The notes under the pieces were generated by a model, which was given only the letters and a program-made list of their open reading frames with translations, searched no databases and was not told where the DNA came from. The position numbers and the translations under genes were made by a program. 64,000 nucleotides of DNA from Trinickia sp. Y13 (GTDB taxonomy: Bacteria > Pseudomonadota > Gammaproteobacteria > Burkholderiales > Burkholderiaceae): NCBI RefSeq assembly GCF_029522115.1, contig NZ_JAKWFK010000010.1, positions 124,001 to 188,000 of the forward strand, written 5' to 3'. Shown piece after piece: positions 9,140 to 19,236 of this stretch. Numbering within the stretch: the first letter of the stretch is position 1; each line of letters starts with the position of its first letter.

Positions 9140-10927
9140 TTACTTCAAGATTTTTTTGAGTACGTCACATACGTAATCGACTTCATCGCGCTTCAGACAA
9201 ACGCCGCTAGGCAGGTTGATCGCGCGCTGGCCAACTCGAAGCGCCACCGGTTGCGGCGTTTGCTTGACCGGCCAAATCGGATACTGGCTAATCGCAGGAA
9301 AGACCGGCCGTGTGTCGACGTTAGCGTCTTTCATGAGTTTTCGAACCAGCTCTCGATCGATTCGGACATCCTCATGAAGGAAGACGCTCGTCATCCAGAA
9401 AATGCTCCGAGCACCCGGCACCTCTTGGTTGAGCGAGATGCCGCTCACACCCTCGAGCCCTTCGCGGTACCAGCGCGCGATGCGGCGCTTCATTTCGATC
9501 TGCTCGTCGACGCGCTCCAACTGAGCAAGGCCTAAAGCAGCCTGCACGTTCGACATCTTGAACTTGACCCCGTGGCCGTCGATCCAGAACACCTTGGAAG
9601 GATCGCGGCCCTGGTCCCAAATCTTCAGCGCCTTTTCATAGAGTGCGTCGTTGTTGGTGACGAGCATGCCGCCCTCGCCGGTGACCAAGAGTTTCGCGCC
9701 TTGGAAGCTGAACGCCGCGAAATCGCCGAACGACCCGCAACGCCGGCCTTCCCATTCGGCACCGACCGCCGGGGCTGCATCCTCGACCAGCTTCAGATTG
9801 TATTGACGCGCGATCTCCATAATGCGCGTCATGCGCGCCGGATGGCCATATAGATGAACCGCAACGATCGCCTTGGTTCGCGGCGTGATGAGCGGCTCGA
9901 TCGTCGCCGCATCCAAATTCCACGTATCGAATTCGATATCGGCGAACACAGGCGTGGCGCCGACGTAGCGGACAGCGTTGGCCGTTGCCACCCATGTCAT
10001 GTCCGGCACGATGACTTCATCGCCGGGACCGATGTCGAGGGCCATCAACGCGATCTGAAGTGCGCCCGTGCAGCTCGTCGTCGCGAGGGCATACTTGGCG
10101 CCGACATAGGAGGCGAAGCTCTGCTCGAACTTCGTCAGATAGCGGCTCCAGTTGCTATTCCAGCCTGTTGCGGCGGCATCGAAAGCGTACGCAGCTTCCT
10201 TAGCGGAGATGGAAGGCCCGGCCGTCGACATCAACGTCTTGCCGATCTCCGGGCTCGCCGCGTGCAAGCTCATTCGCAAAAAGCTGGCGTCGGGCGTCCC
10301 GCCGTTCTCGCACGCTACGTACGAAACCAACCCCTCTTGCTCCACTTTCGTGAGCGGGATGGTTTCATCGACCACAAAACCGAGGCTTCGATAGAAATCG
10401 ATCGCCTTCGCGTTGTCCGCGAAGACGCGCAGAAAGAAACCTTCCACATTGATCGTCTTGCGCGCCCATTCGGTAAGGGTTAGCAGCGCGTTGGCCATGA
10501 TGCCTCTTTCGACGCCGTCCACCCCGCGCACGATATTGTCGAGTTCCATTTGCGCTTCGTCGTTGAAGCATGAGTTGAAACCCATGTGTCCAACGACCGC
10601 GCCTTGTTTATCGACGACGAGGAACAGCATGCGGTCCTCGACCGCCAGCAATCTGTCCCTCAACCAAGCGCGCGTGCTCTCTAGGGTCGCGAGGAACTGG
10701 GTGGGATAGACGTGCACGAAACGATTGCGCCACTGCGTCAAGCGTTGCAGCAAGGCATCGTCTCCGAGATGGACCTGCGCCACAGGAATCAGGAAACCCT
10801 GCTCCCCCTTTAGCGGAATCGCGCGAAGGTACAGTTCCTGTACGTTGGTCGCTGCCTTGAGAAACAAGAAATTCTCTTTAACGGATTTCTTATATACGTC
10901 CAAGCTTGCCATTGTCTCTAGCCTCAT
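9140..10927 (-). CDS. GNAT acetyltransferase fused to DegT/DnrJ aminotransferase
   Basis: 595 residues in two modules. Residues about 20-205 form a GNAT N-acyltransferase (ERGIMANALLTL, then FADNAKAIDFYRSLGF, the acetyl-CoA loop and C-terminal motif). Residues about 240-595 form a PLP sugar aminotransferase: TTSCTGALQIAL, VEDAAPAVGA with the Asp that holds the pyridine nitrogen, and FSFQGAKLLVTGEGG with the Schiff-base lysine near residue 412. It could aminate a 4-keto sugar and acylate the product in one polypeptide. ATGs at 10927 and 10912 are both possible, with weak ribosome sites. It follows rfbFGH by 35 bp and is probably co-transcribed. Confidence 0.88.
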   Translation of the reverse strand: MRLETMASLDVYKKSVKENFLFLKAATNVQELYLRAIPLKGEQGFLIPVAQVHLGDDALLQRLTQWRNRFVHVYPTQFLATLESTRAWLRDRLLAVEDRMLFLVVDKQGAVVGHMGFNSCFNDEAQMELDNIVRGVDGVERGIMANALLTLTEWARKTINVEGFFLRVFADNAKAIDFYRSLGFVVDETIPLTKVEQEGLVSYVACENGGTPDASFLRMSLHAASPEIGKTLMSTAGPSISAKEAAYAFDAAATGWNSNWSRYLTKFEQSFASYVGAKYALATTSCTGALQIALMALDIGPGDEVIVPDMTWVATANAVRYVGATPVFADIEFDTWNLDAATIEPLITPRTKAIVAVHLYGHPARMTRIMEIARQYNLKLVEDAAPAVGAEWEGRRCGSFGDFAAFSFQGAKLLVTGEGGMLVTNNDALYEKALKIWDQGRDPSKVFWIDGHGVKFKMSNVQAALGLAQLERVDEQIEMKRRIARWYREGLEGVSGISLNQEVPGARSIFWMTSVFLHEDVRIDRELVRKLMKDANVDTRPVFPAISQYPIWPVKQTPQPVALRVGQRAINLPSGVCLKRDEVDYVCDVLKKILK

Positions 10928-10962
10928 CGTGTCTCGTATTGCGCTTCTCGATTACCGCCGCA

Positions 10963-12282
10963 TCACCAAACGCCAACGAATAAACGAATACGTTCGATGA
11001 CGTAGTCGAGCATCTCGTCGCTGAGTCCCGGATAGACGCCGACCCAGAACGTGTCGTTCATGATGATGTCGGTATTGACCAAGTCACCCGACACACGGAA
11101 GTTCCGTCCTAGCATGTACGGCTGCCGCGTCAGGTTCCCCGCGAACAGCAATCGCGTACCGATCTTGTGCTGGTCCAAGTACTGGACCATATCGACTCGG
11201 TTCACTCCGGCAGCGGGCTTGATGGTGATCGGGAAACCGAACCACGACGGCTCGCTGTTTTCAGTGGCTTCGGGAAGCAACAGGAATTGTTCGCACTCGG
11301 CCAACCCCGCCTTTAGGCGAGCGAAGTTGCGTTTGCGCGCCGCGATGAAATCTTCCACGCGCTCCATCTGGGCAAGCGCGCACGCAGCCTGCATATCGCT
11401 GATCTTCAGGTTGTAGCCAAGGTGCGAATAGGTGTACTTGTGATCGTATCCGGCCGGCAGATTGCCCAACTTCCAGCAGAAGCGCTTGCCGCAGGTGTTG
11501 TCCTTGCCCGGCGCGCAATAGCAATCGCGTCCCCAATCGCGAAACGATTCGATGATCGATCGCAACTCGTCATTGTTCGTGAACACGGCGCCACCCTCAC
11601 CCATCGTAATGTGGTGCGCCGGGTAAAAGCTCAGCGTGCCGATATCGCCAAACGTGCCCACGAGCTTGCCGCCGTAGGTCGAGCCAAGGGCGTCGCAGCA
11701 GTCCTCGATCAGCCACAGTCCGTGCTTCTTCGCCAATGCCGTAATCGTCGCGAGATCGTACGGATTGCCCAGCGTGTGGGCGAGCATGATCGCCTTCGTC
11801 CGGGGCGTGATAGCCGCCTCGATCTTCGCCGGATCAATGTTGTAGGTCGGCAAGTGCACATCCACAAACACCGGCACGGCACCGAATTGCAGGATCGGGT
11901 TGACCGTGGTCGGAAAGCCCGCAGCCACGGAAATAACCTCGTCGCCGGGCCGAATCGCACGATCGCCCAGCTTGCTCGAAGTAAGCGCAGAAAAGGCGAG
12001 CAAATTCGCAGACGAGCCGGAATTGGTGGTGAGCGCGTGCTTCACCCCGAGAAACTCACGCAAACGCTTCTCGAACGCGTCGTTGAAGCGCCCCGTCGTA
12101 AGCCACCCGTCGAGCGAAGCCTCCACCATATGCTGCAGCTCGCGTACGCCGATGACTTTTCCCGAAGGCGGGACCGCACTCACGCCTGCATCGAACGCAG
12201 TCGGCTCAAAAGCCAACTGGGCATATTGAGCAACGAGCTCGGCGATCTGCTCGCGTAATTGTTCCTTGCGGGTAGTACTCAT
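10963..12282 (-). CDS. rfbH: CDP-4-dehydro-6-deoxyglucose 3-dehydrase (E1), iron-sulfur PMP enzyme
   Basis: 439 residues. Removes the C3 hydroxyl of CDP-4-keto-6-deoxyglucose with pyridoxamine phosphate and a [2Fe-2S] cluster. The diagnostic change is present: [12 protein letters not shown] carries His where aminotransferases have Lys. Cysteines at about 196, 254, 256 and 264 reproduce the E1 spacing C-x57-C-x-C-x7-C. The start at 12282 follows GAAGGGAT; the longer frame to 12414 is a shadow of rfbG. It lies 8 nt after rfbG. The electron-donating E3 reductase normally paired with it is not in this window. Confidence 0.93.
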   Translation of the reverse strand: MSTTRKEQLREQIAELVAQYAQLAFEPTAFDAGVSAVPPSGKVIGVRELQHMVEASLDGWLTTGRFNDAFEKRLREFLGVKHALTTNSGSSANLLAFSALTSSKLGDRAIRPGDEVISVAAGFPTTVNPILQFGAVPVFVDVHLPTYNIDPAKIEAAITPRTKAIMLAHTLGNPYDLATITALAKKHGLWLIEDCCDALGSTYGGKLVGTFGDIGTLSFYPAHHITMGEGGAVFTNNDELRSIIESFRDWGRDCYCAPGKDNTCGKRFCWKLGNLPAGYDHKYTYSHLGYNLKISDMQAACALAQMERVEDFIAARKRNFARLKAGLAECEQFLLLPEATENSEPSWFGFPITIKPAAGVNRVDMVQYLDQHKIGTRLLFAGNLTRQPYMLGRNFRVSGDLVNTDIIMNDTFWVGVYPGLSDEMLDYVIERIRLFVGVW

Positions 12283-12290
12283 ATCCCTTC

Positions 12291-13355
12291 TCAAAGCATG
12301 AACTGATGGATTTGCTCGAGCGTCACCGCCTGCATATCCTTTCGGGCGAGGTAGGCGCGTTCCCAAGCGATGATTGCTTCGGTCGCGCGCGCAAGGTCCC
12401 ATCGCGGTTGCCAACCAAGTTGCGATCTGGCCTTGGAGCAGTCGAGCTTAAGCGAGTGCGCCTCATGCGGATGCTCGGCTTGATCGCACACCCAACTGGC
12501 TTCACCTTCCCATTGCTGGACAAACTGGTCCACGATCCACGAAACCGGCTTCACATCTTCTTCCATGGGACCGAAATTCCAAGCCCCGGAGTATTCGGCG
12601 CCGTGCTCGCACAATCTTTCGGCCAGCGTCAGATAACCGCTAAGCGGCTCTAGGACATGCTGCCAGGGGCGCGTCGCACGCGGATTGCGCACGACGATGG
12701 GGCGACCCTCACCGAGGCCGCGCAGTATGTCCGGGATCAGCCGGTCCTCGGCCCAGTCGCCGCCGCCGATCACATTGCCTGCTCGCGCACTGGCAACAGC
12801 GACGCCATGCTCGTCGTAGGCGGCAGGATTGAAGTACGAGTTACGCCAGGCCGCTGTCACGAGTTCCGCGCAGCCTTTGCTGCTGCTGTAGGGATCGTAG
12901 CCGCCCATGGGCTCGTTCTCTCGATAGCCCCACACCCATTCACGGTTGTCGTAACACTTATCGCTCGTGACGTTCACGACCGCACGCACGGTTGGCGTGC
13001 GACGCACGGCTTCGAGCAGATTCACCGTGCCCATCACATTCGTCGAATAAGTCTCGATAGGATCGGCGTAGGAGCGGCGCACCAGCGGTTGAGCCGCCAT
13101 ATGAATGACAATCGATGGTCCGGCGGCATCCATCGCTCGAGCGAGCGCGCTCAAATCGCGGATGTCCCCCTCGATGGACTCCATGTGCGCCGCTACGCGG
13201 GCGACCTCGAATAAGCTCGGGTTCGTCGGCGGCGCGAGCGCGTAACCGGTCACCTGTGCGCCGAGTTGTTGGAGCCACAAGCTCAACCAACCGCCCTTGA
13301 ACCCGGTATGCCCTGTCAGGAAGACTTTCTTGCCTTGCCAAAAAGCGCGGTTCAC
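12291..13355 (-). CDS. rfbG: CDP-glucose 4,6-dehydratase
   Basis: 354 residues. SDR enzyme that makes CDP-4-keto-6-deoxyglucose. The NAD loop is [14 protein letters not shown] and the catalytic Tyr-Lys pair is in [14 protein letters not shown] chose the GTG at 13355: it overlaps the rfbF stop (GTGA), it has GGAAGG 7 nt upstream, and VNRAFWQGK then aligns with the usual M-x-x-x-FWQGK start. ATGs at 13370 and 13391 are in frame and would add 5 or 12 residues. Confidence 0.93.
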   Translation of the reverse strand: MNRAFWQGKKVFLTGHTGFKGGWLSLWLQQLGAQVTGYALAPPTNPSLFEVARVAAHMESIEGDIRDLSALARAMDAAGPSIVIHMAAQPLVRRSYADPIETYSTNVMGTVNLLEAVRRTPTVRAVVNVTSDKCYDNREWVWGYRENEPMGGYDPYSSSKGCAELVTAAWRNSYFNPAAYDEHGVAVASARAGNVIGGGDWAEDRLIPDILRGLGEGRPIVVRNPRATRPWQHVLEPLSGYLTLAERLCEHGAEYSGAWNFGPMEEDVKPVSWIVDQFVQQWEGEASWVCDQAEHPHEAHSLKLDCSKARSQLGWQPRWDLARATEAIIAWERAYLARKDMQAVTLEQIHQFML

Positions 13356-14122
13356 GTCCAAACCTTCCATGGAGCGCGACCGGAACTCCATAAGTTCTCG
13401 AGGTGGTTCTTATCGCGTAACGTGTCCATAGGGTGCCAAAAGCCCCGGTGCAGCCATGCAGAGAGCTGGTCGGCGCGCGCGAGCTTGTCTACCGCGTCGC
13501 GCTCCCAAACGGTGTTGTCCCCGTCGATGTAATCGATCGCCTTGGGCGAGAGCACGAAAAACCCACCGTTTATCCATGCCCCGTCGCCCTGCGGCTTTTC
13601 CTCAAAACTAATAACCCGGTCACCATCGATGTTAAGCGCGCCGAAACGCCCCGGCGGCTGGACCCCGGTGAGCGTGGCCAACTTCTTATGGCGCCGATGG
13701 AATTCGATCGTGGCCGTAACGTCGACGTCGCTCACGCCATCTCCATAGGTGAAGCAAAAATCGTCGTCGTCGAGGTAGTCCCTCACGCGTTTGAGGCGTC
13801 CGCCGGTCATTGAATTCTCGCCCGTATCCACGAGCGTGACTTTCCAAGGCTCCGCGTGATTTTGATGAACATCCATCCGATTGTTCCGCATATCGAACGT
13901 CACATTCGACATATGCAGGAAGTAATTGGCGAAGTATTCCTTGATGACGTAACCCATGTACCCGCAGCAAACGACAAACTCATTGATGCCGTGCGCCGAG
14001 TAGATTTTCATGATGTGCCACAAGATCGGCTTGCCGCCGATCTCGATCATAGGCTTCGGTTTGAATATCGTCTCTTCAGAGATACGGGTACCCAAGCCGC
14101 CCGCAAGAATTACCGCTTTCAT
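13352..14122 (-). CDS. rfbF: glucose-1-phosphate cytidylyltransferase
   Basis: 256 residues, the family length. Forms CDP-glucose from CTP and glucose-1-phosphate and so opens the CDP-3,6-dideoxyhexose path. [18 protein letters not shown] is the nucleotide-binding signature and [17 protein letters not shown] follows immediately. A TTG precedes the ATG at 14122 in frame; the ATG is the better start. First gene of rfbFGH plus the fusion gene. Confidence 0.95.
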   Translation of the reverse strand: MKAVILAGGLGTRISEETIFKPKPMIEIGGKPILWHIMKIYSAHGINEFVVCCGYMGYVIKEYFANYFLHMSNVTFDMRNNRMDVHQNHAEPWKVTLVDTGENSMTGGRLKRVRDYLDDDDFCFTYGDGVSDVDVTATIEFHRRHKKLATLTGVQPPGRFGALNIDGDRVISFEEKPQGDGAWINGGFFVLSPKAIDYIDGDNTVWERDAVDKLARADQLSAWLHRGFWHPMDTLRDKNHLENLWSSGRAPWKVWT

Positions 14123-14519
14123 CAACTCAAGTCCACGTGAATTTTTTTAAACCCACTGCATTAACATAACGCCGCCATGCTGTCGCAACTCGGCTTGCCG
14201 TCTAGGCTCAAGCGGAGGAGCAAGCCGCCGGTCTGCCGCTCCACCCGTTCAGTGGAGGCCGTCAGCCGAGGCACGCGCCGCGGCGCCAACCTCGCATTGT
14301 CCGCCAAAACAGCCGCGCCTCAAAGCCGTATCGACTCTGCCCGCGGGTGAGCGCGGTCTCGCCGACACGCCGCAGCTTGGCGGGCGTCCCTCGAGGGGCG
14401 AAGACATGGCTGGCCAGTCGATGGCACAAAATTCCAATCAAACCAAGAAAAAGGGAAAATATCGCCACCGTAGGTCCTGTCTGTGCAACCGCCGAAAGTT
14501 TTTATCCGATAATGACGAC
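14123..14519. other. divergent intergenic region, rfbF / apaH
   Basis: 397 bp without a convincing gene. Close to rfbF there is an A/T-rich tract (TTTAAAAAAATT on the minus strand) that probably belongs to its promoter, but hexamers cannot be assigned. GATAAT at 14508-14513 lies only 6 nt before the apaH ATG, too close for a normal leader. Confidence 0.5.
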
Positions 14520-15374
14520 ATGACTTCGCTACCTTCCGAGCCCCCCTTCGCCTTCGGCGACCTCCAAGGCTGCCACGCCCCCTTCCGCCGCCTGCTCTCG
14601 GCCCTGCCCCTGGAACCCCACACCCCGTTATGGTTCGCGGGCGACCTCATCAACCGTGGCCCCGACTCCCTCACCACACTGCGCGAAGTCGCAGCCTTCG
14701 GCGCCCGCGCTCAAACCGTGCTCGGCAATCACGATCTGCATCTCTTGGCCGTCGCGGCCGGCATCCGCAAGATGAAGGGCAGCGACACGATCGCCGACAT
14801 CCTCGAAGCACCCGACGCCGAACCGCTACTCGACTGGCTCCGCCACCGCCCCTTCGCCCATTTCGAAAACGGCATGCTGATGGTGCATGCAGGCGTCCTG
14901 CCGCAATGGGACCTGACACTCGCGCTCGAACTCGCCGACGAATTGCAGTGCGCACTGCGAGCGCCCGGCTGGAAGCAAACGCTCCAAGACCTCTACGGCA
15001 ACGAGCCGCGCCGCTGGTCCCCCGACCTCAAGCGCAAAGACCGCCTACGCGTGGCGTTCAACGCCTTCACCCGCATTCGATTCTGTACGCCCGACGGCAC
15101 AATGGAGTTCGCGGCGAACGGTGGCCCCAATTCTGCGCCACCCGGCCACATGCCTTGGTTCGACGCCCCGGAGCGGCGCACCTCGGACATAACGGTCGTC
15201 TTCGGCCACTGGGCGGCGCTCGGCCTGATGCTGCGCGAGAACCTTGTTGCGCTGGATTCGGGTTGCGTGTGGGGCAATCGTCTATCCGCCGTCAAGCTCG
15301 CATCCGATCCTAGCGAGCGAACCGTCGTGCAAGTCGAATGCGGGGAATGTGAAGGGAACGGCCCCGGCGAATGA
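14520..15374 (+). CDS. apaH: bis(5'-nucleosyl)-tetraphosphatase (symmetrical)
   Basis: 284 residues. Metallophosphatase that splits Ap4A to two ADP. The metal motifs are in order: FGDLQGCHAPF (normally GD.HGC), AGDLINRGPDS, LGNHDLHLL and, later, MVHAG and FGHWAALG. The frame is open from 14406, but that extension has no family similarity and the ATG at 14520 (MTSLPSEPPFAFGDLQG) gives the normal N-terminus. It converges on the acyltransferase gene with 13 bp between stops. Confidence 0.93.
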   Translation: MTSLPSEPPFAFGDLQGCHAPFRRLLSALPLEPHTPLWFAGDLINRGPDSLTTLREVAAFGARAQTVLGNHDLHLLAVAAGIRKMKGSDTIADILEAPDAEPLLDWLRHRPFAHFENGMLMVHAGVLPQWDLTLALELADELQCALRAPGWKQTLQDLYGNEPRRWSPDLKRKDRLRVAFNAFTRIRFCTPDGTMEFAANGGPNSAPPGHMPWFDAPERRTSDITVVFGHWAALGLMLRENLVALDSGCVWGNRLSAVKLASDPSERTVVQVECGECEGNGPGE

Positions 15375-15387
15375 GCCAAAGCGCCGC

Positions 15388-16239
15388 TCAATGCCGCGGC
15401 GTGAACGCGCCTTCGATCGCGGGATTGTCGCCAGGCTCGCCAGTTTCCCCGCCGCTCTCGGCAACCGCCATGACTAGGGCTTGATCGAGCGCGGGCGCCA
15501 CGCTCGCCTGCAATTGGGCCAAGCCCGCGGCAACTGCCTCGCGCGCCTTCGCAGACAAGGCGCGCCGATCGTCCATTGCCGGAATCGCCGCCCCGACATA
15601 CAAATGCGCGGTAAACGGCCCCCCGCGCAGCACCGCCTCGACCGACTGCCCAAGCGAGATGTCATCGATATACGCCGGCACGGTCGACTGCCGCCCGTCC
15701 TTATCCTCGTACATCAAGCAAATCGGCTGCACGGCGCACCCGGCCGACACCGCGGCCTGAAACAAATTCGCGTGAAACCGCAACAAGCCCAGCCCATCTG
15801 AAGTCGTGCCCTCCGGAAACACGCAAACTACCCCGCCACGCTCCAAGCGCCCGGACATTTCATGCATGGCGCGCTGCGCATCGCGGCGCTTCTCGCGATG
15901 GATGAAAATCGTATCGAGCCGATGCGCCAACCAGCCGACCACAGGCCATTGGCGCACTTCGGCCTTCGAGACGAACGGCGTGGGCCGCCACGCATTGATC
16001 ACATAGATGTCGAGCCATGAAACGTGATTGCCGACGACGAGCGCCCCGTGATCGAGCCGCTCCTCGTCGTGATGCACGACGAGCCGCATGCCCGCAAGCC
16101 GCAGCATCTTGAGCGACCACGCGCGGTTGACTTCGGCCTTGCGCGCGTCGGACCAGCGCGAATAGCGCGTCGCAACGATCCACATGCCATGCAGCAAATG
16201 CAATACGAGGCGCAGTTTGGCGAGCGTCGTCTTCATCAT
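15388..16239 (-). CDS. plsC: 1-acyl-glycerol-3-phosphate acyltransferase family
   Basis: 283 residues with an N-terminal hydrophobic segment. The acyltransferase motifs are clear: GNHVSWLDIYVIN (H-x4-D catalytic pair) and VFPEGTTSDG (glycerophosphate binding). Acts at the cytoplasmic face of the inner membrane in phospholipid synthesis or lipid remodelling. The ATG at 16239 shares one base with the pyrC' stop (TGATG); a GTG at 16242 and an ATG at 16236 are alternatives. The coupling puts it at the end of the pyrimidine cluster. Confidence 0.88.
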   Translation of the reverse strand: MMKTTLAKLRLVLHLLHGMWIVATRYSRWSDARKAEVNRAWSLKMLRLAGMRLVVHHDEERLDHGALVVGNHVSWLDIYVINAWRPTPFVSKAEVRQWPVVGWLAHRLDTIFIHREKRRDAQRAMHEMSGRLERGGVVCVFPEGTTSDGLGLLRFHANLFQAAVSAGCAVQPICLMYEDKDGRQSTVPAYIDDISLGQSVEAVLRGGPFTAHLYVGAAIPAMDDRRALSAKAREAVAAGLAQLQASVAPALDQALVMAVAESGGETGEPGDNPAIEGAFTPRH

Positions 16240-17516
16240 CACGCTTGCTCGTACGCCACGCGTCCCGCGACGATCGTCGCACGCACGCGCGCCGGCAGCT
16301 CATAGCCGAGGAACGGTGTATTGTGCCCCTGGCTCTTGAGCGCCCGCGGCTCGACACGCCAATAAGCATGTCGATCGAACACGCAGATATCCGCCGCCGC
16401 CCCCGCCTCGATGCGCCCCACCGGCAGCTTCAGCACCTTCGCCGGCTCCACGGTGATGCGGCCAAGCGCTTGCGCGAGCGGCAACCGCGCCTCGTCGGCC
16501 CACTTGATCGTCAGCGACAACAACAACTCGAGGCCCGTTGCGCCAGGGGTGGCCTCGGCGAACGGCAAAAGCTTTTCGTCGTCGTCCACGGGCGTATGCG
16601 CCGAACAAATGGCGTCGATCGTGCCGTCGGCCAACCCCGTGCGGATCGCCTCGCGGTCGCGCTGCGTCCGCAGCGGCGGATCGAGCCGGAACTGCGAATC
16701 GAAATAGCCGATGTCGATGTCGGTCAGATGGATGTGATTCGCGCTGACGTCGCACGACACGGCCAGCCCCTCGGCCTTGGCCTCGCGCACGAGCGCCACG
16801 CCCGCGGCCGACGACAAGTGCGACAGATGCACGCGTGCGCCCGTCGAACGCATCAATTCGAAAATCGTGTGCAAGGCGATGGTTTCGGCCGCCACGGGCA
16901 CGCCGGACAAGCCCATGCGCGAGGCCACCGCACCGCTCGCCGCCACGCCGCCCTTCGCGAGATACGCGTCTTGCGGCCGCAGCCACACCGTGTAGCCGTA
17001 CGTACTCGCATACTGCAAAGCGCGCAGCAGCACCTGCGTATCGACGACAGGCACGTCGGCCTGCGTGAAGCCGATGCAGCCCGCCTGCGTCAACTCGACC
17101 ATCTCGGTGATCACGGCGCCCTTCAAGCCCACCGTCAGCGCGCCGATCGGGTGCACGTGCGCGCGATTGAGCTTGCTCGCGCGGAACTTGAGCATTTCGA
17201 CGAGCCCAGGTTCGTCGAGGATGGGATCGGTATCGGGCGGGCACGCCAACGTGGTGACGCCGCCGGCGACAGCCGCCGCCATCTCGGAGTCGAGCGTCGC
17301 CTTGTGCTCATAGCCGGGCTCGCGCAGCCGCGCGGACAAATCGACAAAGCCCGGTGCGACGTAGAGCCCCGTCGCATCGATTGTTTTCTCGGCCTCGAAG
17401 CCCGCCGGGGTCGTGCCGATAGCGGCGATCTTGCCGTCGGCGACGAATACGTCCGCCCGCTTTTCCGCGCCCGCGGCCGGATCGATGACCGTGCCGCCTT
17501 GGATATGAATCTTCAT
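16239..17516 (-). CDS. pyrC': dihydroorotase-like protein lacking metal ligands (PyrC')
   Basis: 425 residues with the amidohydrolase fold of class I dihydroorotases. The zinc-binding HxH of the active enzyme (normally DxHxHLREPG) is replaced by DLSARLREPG at residues 59-68, and the catalytic Asp of the DHAPH motif is replaced (ICSAHTPV, Ala at 306). It therefore should not hydrolyse dihydroorotate. In Pseudomonas a non-catalytic PyrC' forms a dodecameric complex with PyrB and is needed for carbamoyltransferase activity; the same gene order here supports that structural role. It begins 60 bp after pyrB. Confidence 0.93.
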   Translation of the reverse strand: MKIHIQGGTVIDPAAGAEKRADVFVADGKIAAIGTTPAGFEAEKTIDATGLYVAPGFVDLSARLREPGYEHKATLDSEMAAAVAGGVTTLACPPDTDPILDEPGLVEMLKFRASKLNRAHVHPIGALTVGLKGAVITEMVELTQAGCIGFTQADVPVVDTQVLLRALQYASTYGYTVWLRPQDAYLAKGGVAASGAVASRMGLSGVPVAAETIALHTIFELMRSTGARVHLSHLSSAAGVALVREAKAEGLAVSCDVSANHIHLTDIDIGYFDSQFRLDPPLRTQRDREAIRTGLADGTIDAICSAHTPVDDDEKLLPFAEATPGATGLELLLSLTIKWADEARLPLAQALGRITVEPAKVLKLPVGRIEAGAAADICVFDRHAYWRVEPRALKSQGHNTPFLGYELPARVRATIVAGRVAYEQA

Positions 17517-17576
17517 GCGCTGCCTTTGTTTTCGTTCCGTCGCTCAGTGCGGTTCAGGCGTGAGTACGCCGCCCGC

Positions 17577-18605
17577 TCACTCGTTGTTGCCGGCGACGAT
17601 GCTCATCACGGCCATGCGCACCGCGATGCCGAACGTCACCTGATTGAGAATGACCGATTGCGGACCGTCCGCCACTTGCGAATCGATCTCGACGCCGCGG
17701 TTCATCGGGCCCGGATGCATGACGATCGCATCGGGCTTGGCGCGCGCGAGCCGCTCGGGTGTCAAGCCCCAGCTCTTGAAATATTCCTGCGCGGAGGGCA
17801 GCAACGCGCCGCTCATCCGTTCGTTCTGCAGCCGCAGCATGATGACAACGTCGACATCCTTCAACCCTTCGTCCAGGTCGTGATAGACGCGCACCCCAAG
17901 CTCTTCCAATCCGCCCGGCAACAACGTGCGCGGACCGATCGCGCGCACTTCGGGCACGCCGAGCGTGGTGAGCGCATGGATGTCGGACCGGGCCACGCGC
18001 GAGTGCAGAATGTCGCCGACGATCGCCACCCGCAAGTTCGTGAAATCGCGTTTGTAATGGCGAATCGTGTACATGTCTAGCAGCCCTTGCGTGGGATGCG
18101 CATGGCGCCCGTCGCCGGCGTTGATCACGTGCACGTGGGGCGCGCAATGCTCGGCGATCAGATACGGCGCGCCGCTTGAGGCGTGACGCACGACGAACAT
18201 GTCGGCGTGCATGGCCGAGAGATTGTTGATCGTATCGAGCAGCGATTCGCCCTTGCTCGTGGACGACGCGTTGATGTTCAGATTGATGACGTCGGCCGAC
18301 AAGCGCTTGGCCGCGATTTCGAACGTCGTGCGCGTGCGCGTGGAGTTTTCGAAGAAGAGATTGAAGACCGATTTGCCGCGCAACAGCGGCACCTTCTTCA
18401 CCTCGCGATCGGTCACGCTGACGAACTGCTCCGCCGTATCGAGAATATGCGTGACGATCGCGCGCGGCAGCCCTTCGACCGTGAGCAGATGCTTGAGCTC
18501 GCCGTTCTTCGTGAGCTGCGGATTGCCCTTCAAAAAGCCATAGCGAAAACGCTCGGGCTGGGCGGGCTCGCCGCCGGCGGCGGGGCTCGGGGTGACGGTG
18601 TTCAT
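17577..18605 (-). CDS. pyrB: aspartate carbamoyltransferase catalytic chain
   Basis: 342 residues, somewhat longer than enteric PyrB because of an N-terminal extension of about 30 residues. Makes carbamoyl-aspartate in pyrimidine synthesis. [15 protein letters not shown] holds the carbamoyl-phosphate loop; [22 protein letters not shown] and [11 protein letters not shown] are also present. The extension and adjacency to a non-catalytic dihydroorotase fit the PyrB-PyrC' class of holoenzyme. It lies 115 bp after pyrR. Confidence 0.96.
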   Translation of the reverse strand: MNTVTPSPAAGGEPAQPERFRYGFLKGNPQLTKNGELKHLLTVEGLPRAIVTHILDTAEQFVSVTDREVKKVPLLRGKSVFNLFFENSTRTRTTFEIAAKRLSADVINLNINASSTSKGESLLDTINNLSAMHADMFVVRHASSGAPYLIAEHCAPHVHVINAGDGRHAHPTQGLLDMYTIRHYKRDFTNLRVAIVGDILHSRVARSDIHALTTLGVPEVRAIGPRTLLPGGLEELGVRVYHDLDEGLKDVDVVIMLRLQNERMSGALLPSAQEYFKSWGLTPERLARAKPDAIVMHPGPMNRGVEIDSQVADGPQSVILNQVTFGIAVRMAVMSIVAGNNE

Positions 18606-18720
18606 GATCGGTCTAGTTCAAACATGGAAGAACGATGCGCCGCGCGGCACGCATGCCGTTCGTGACGCATGACGCACGGGCATTGCGCCGAAGAGCGATA
18701 GCGGTAAGGCAGCATACGGT

Positions 18721-19236
18721 TCAAGCGACGCGCGGCTCGACACGGAACGTGAAGCGCCTATCGGGCCCTTGCTCCAGCACGAGCGTCGTATCGGCATCGA
18801 GCTGCGCGTGAGCGCCGACGAACCGCGCTTCGATCGGCATCTCGCGGCCGCTGCGCTCGGCCAGCACCGCAAGCTCGATGGCCGCGGGGCGCCCGTAGTC
18901 GTACAACTCGTTGATGGCTGCGCGCACGGTGCGGCCCGTGTGCAAAACATCATCGACGAGCACGATGCGGCGGTTATTGACGTCGAACGGCAGCGTGGTC
19001 GGGCTCGCTTGGCTATGCAATCCCTTTTTGGCGTAATCGTCGCGGTGCAGCGAGACGTTGACGACGCCAAAAAACTTCGCGCCTACGTCACTGGCCAGCC
19101 GTTCGGCCAACCACGCGCCGCCGCTATAGATGCCGGCGAGCACGGGGCCGTCGGCCGCGGCGAACGACGCGCCGTAGGCGTCGAGAATCTGCGCGAGCAG
19201 CGTCTGATACGACGCTTCGGCGTCAATGCAACTCAT
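18721..19236 (-). CDS. pyrR: PyrR-type phosphoribosyltransferase
   Basis: 171 residues. The PRPP-binding loop [17 protein letters not shown] is intact, so uracil phosphoribosyltransferase activity is likely. In Gram-positive bacteria PyrR also controls attenuation; no obvious attenuator was identified here, so a regulatory role is unproven. The start at 19236 ([10 protein letters not shown]) overlaps the end of ruvX by 14 bp. Confidence 0.92.
   Translation of the reverse strand: MSCIDAEASYQTLLAQILDAYGASFAAADGPVLAGIYSGGAWLAERLASDVGAKFFGVVNVSLHRDDYAKKGLHSQASPTTLPFDVNNRRIVLVDDVLHTGRTVRAAINELYDYGRPAAIELAVLAERSGREMPIEARFVGAHAQLDADTTLVLEQGPDRRFTFRVEPRVA

Noticed and set aside
10963..12282. Reading rfbH as an ordinary sugar aminotransferase
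   Set aside because: The Schiff-base lysine is replaced by His and the C-x57-C-x-C-x7-C iron-sulfur motif is present, so it is a dehydrase.
16245..18080. 611-codon plus-strand open frame opposite pyrC' and pyrB
   Set aside because: Arg/His-rich shadow translation of two well-supported minus-strand genes.
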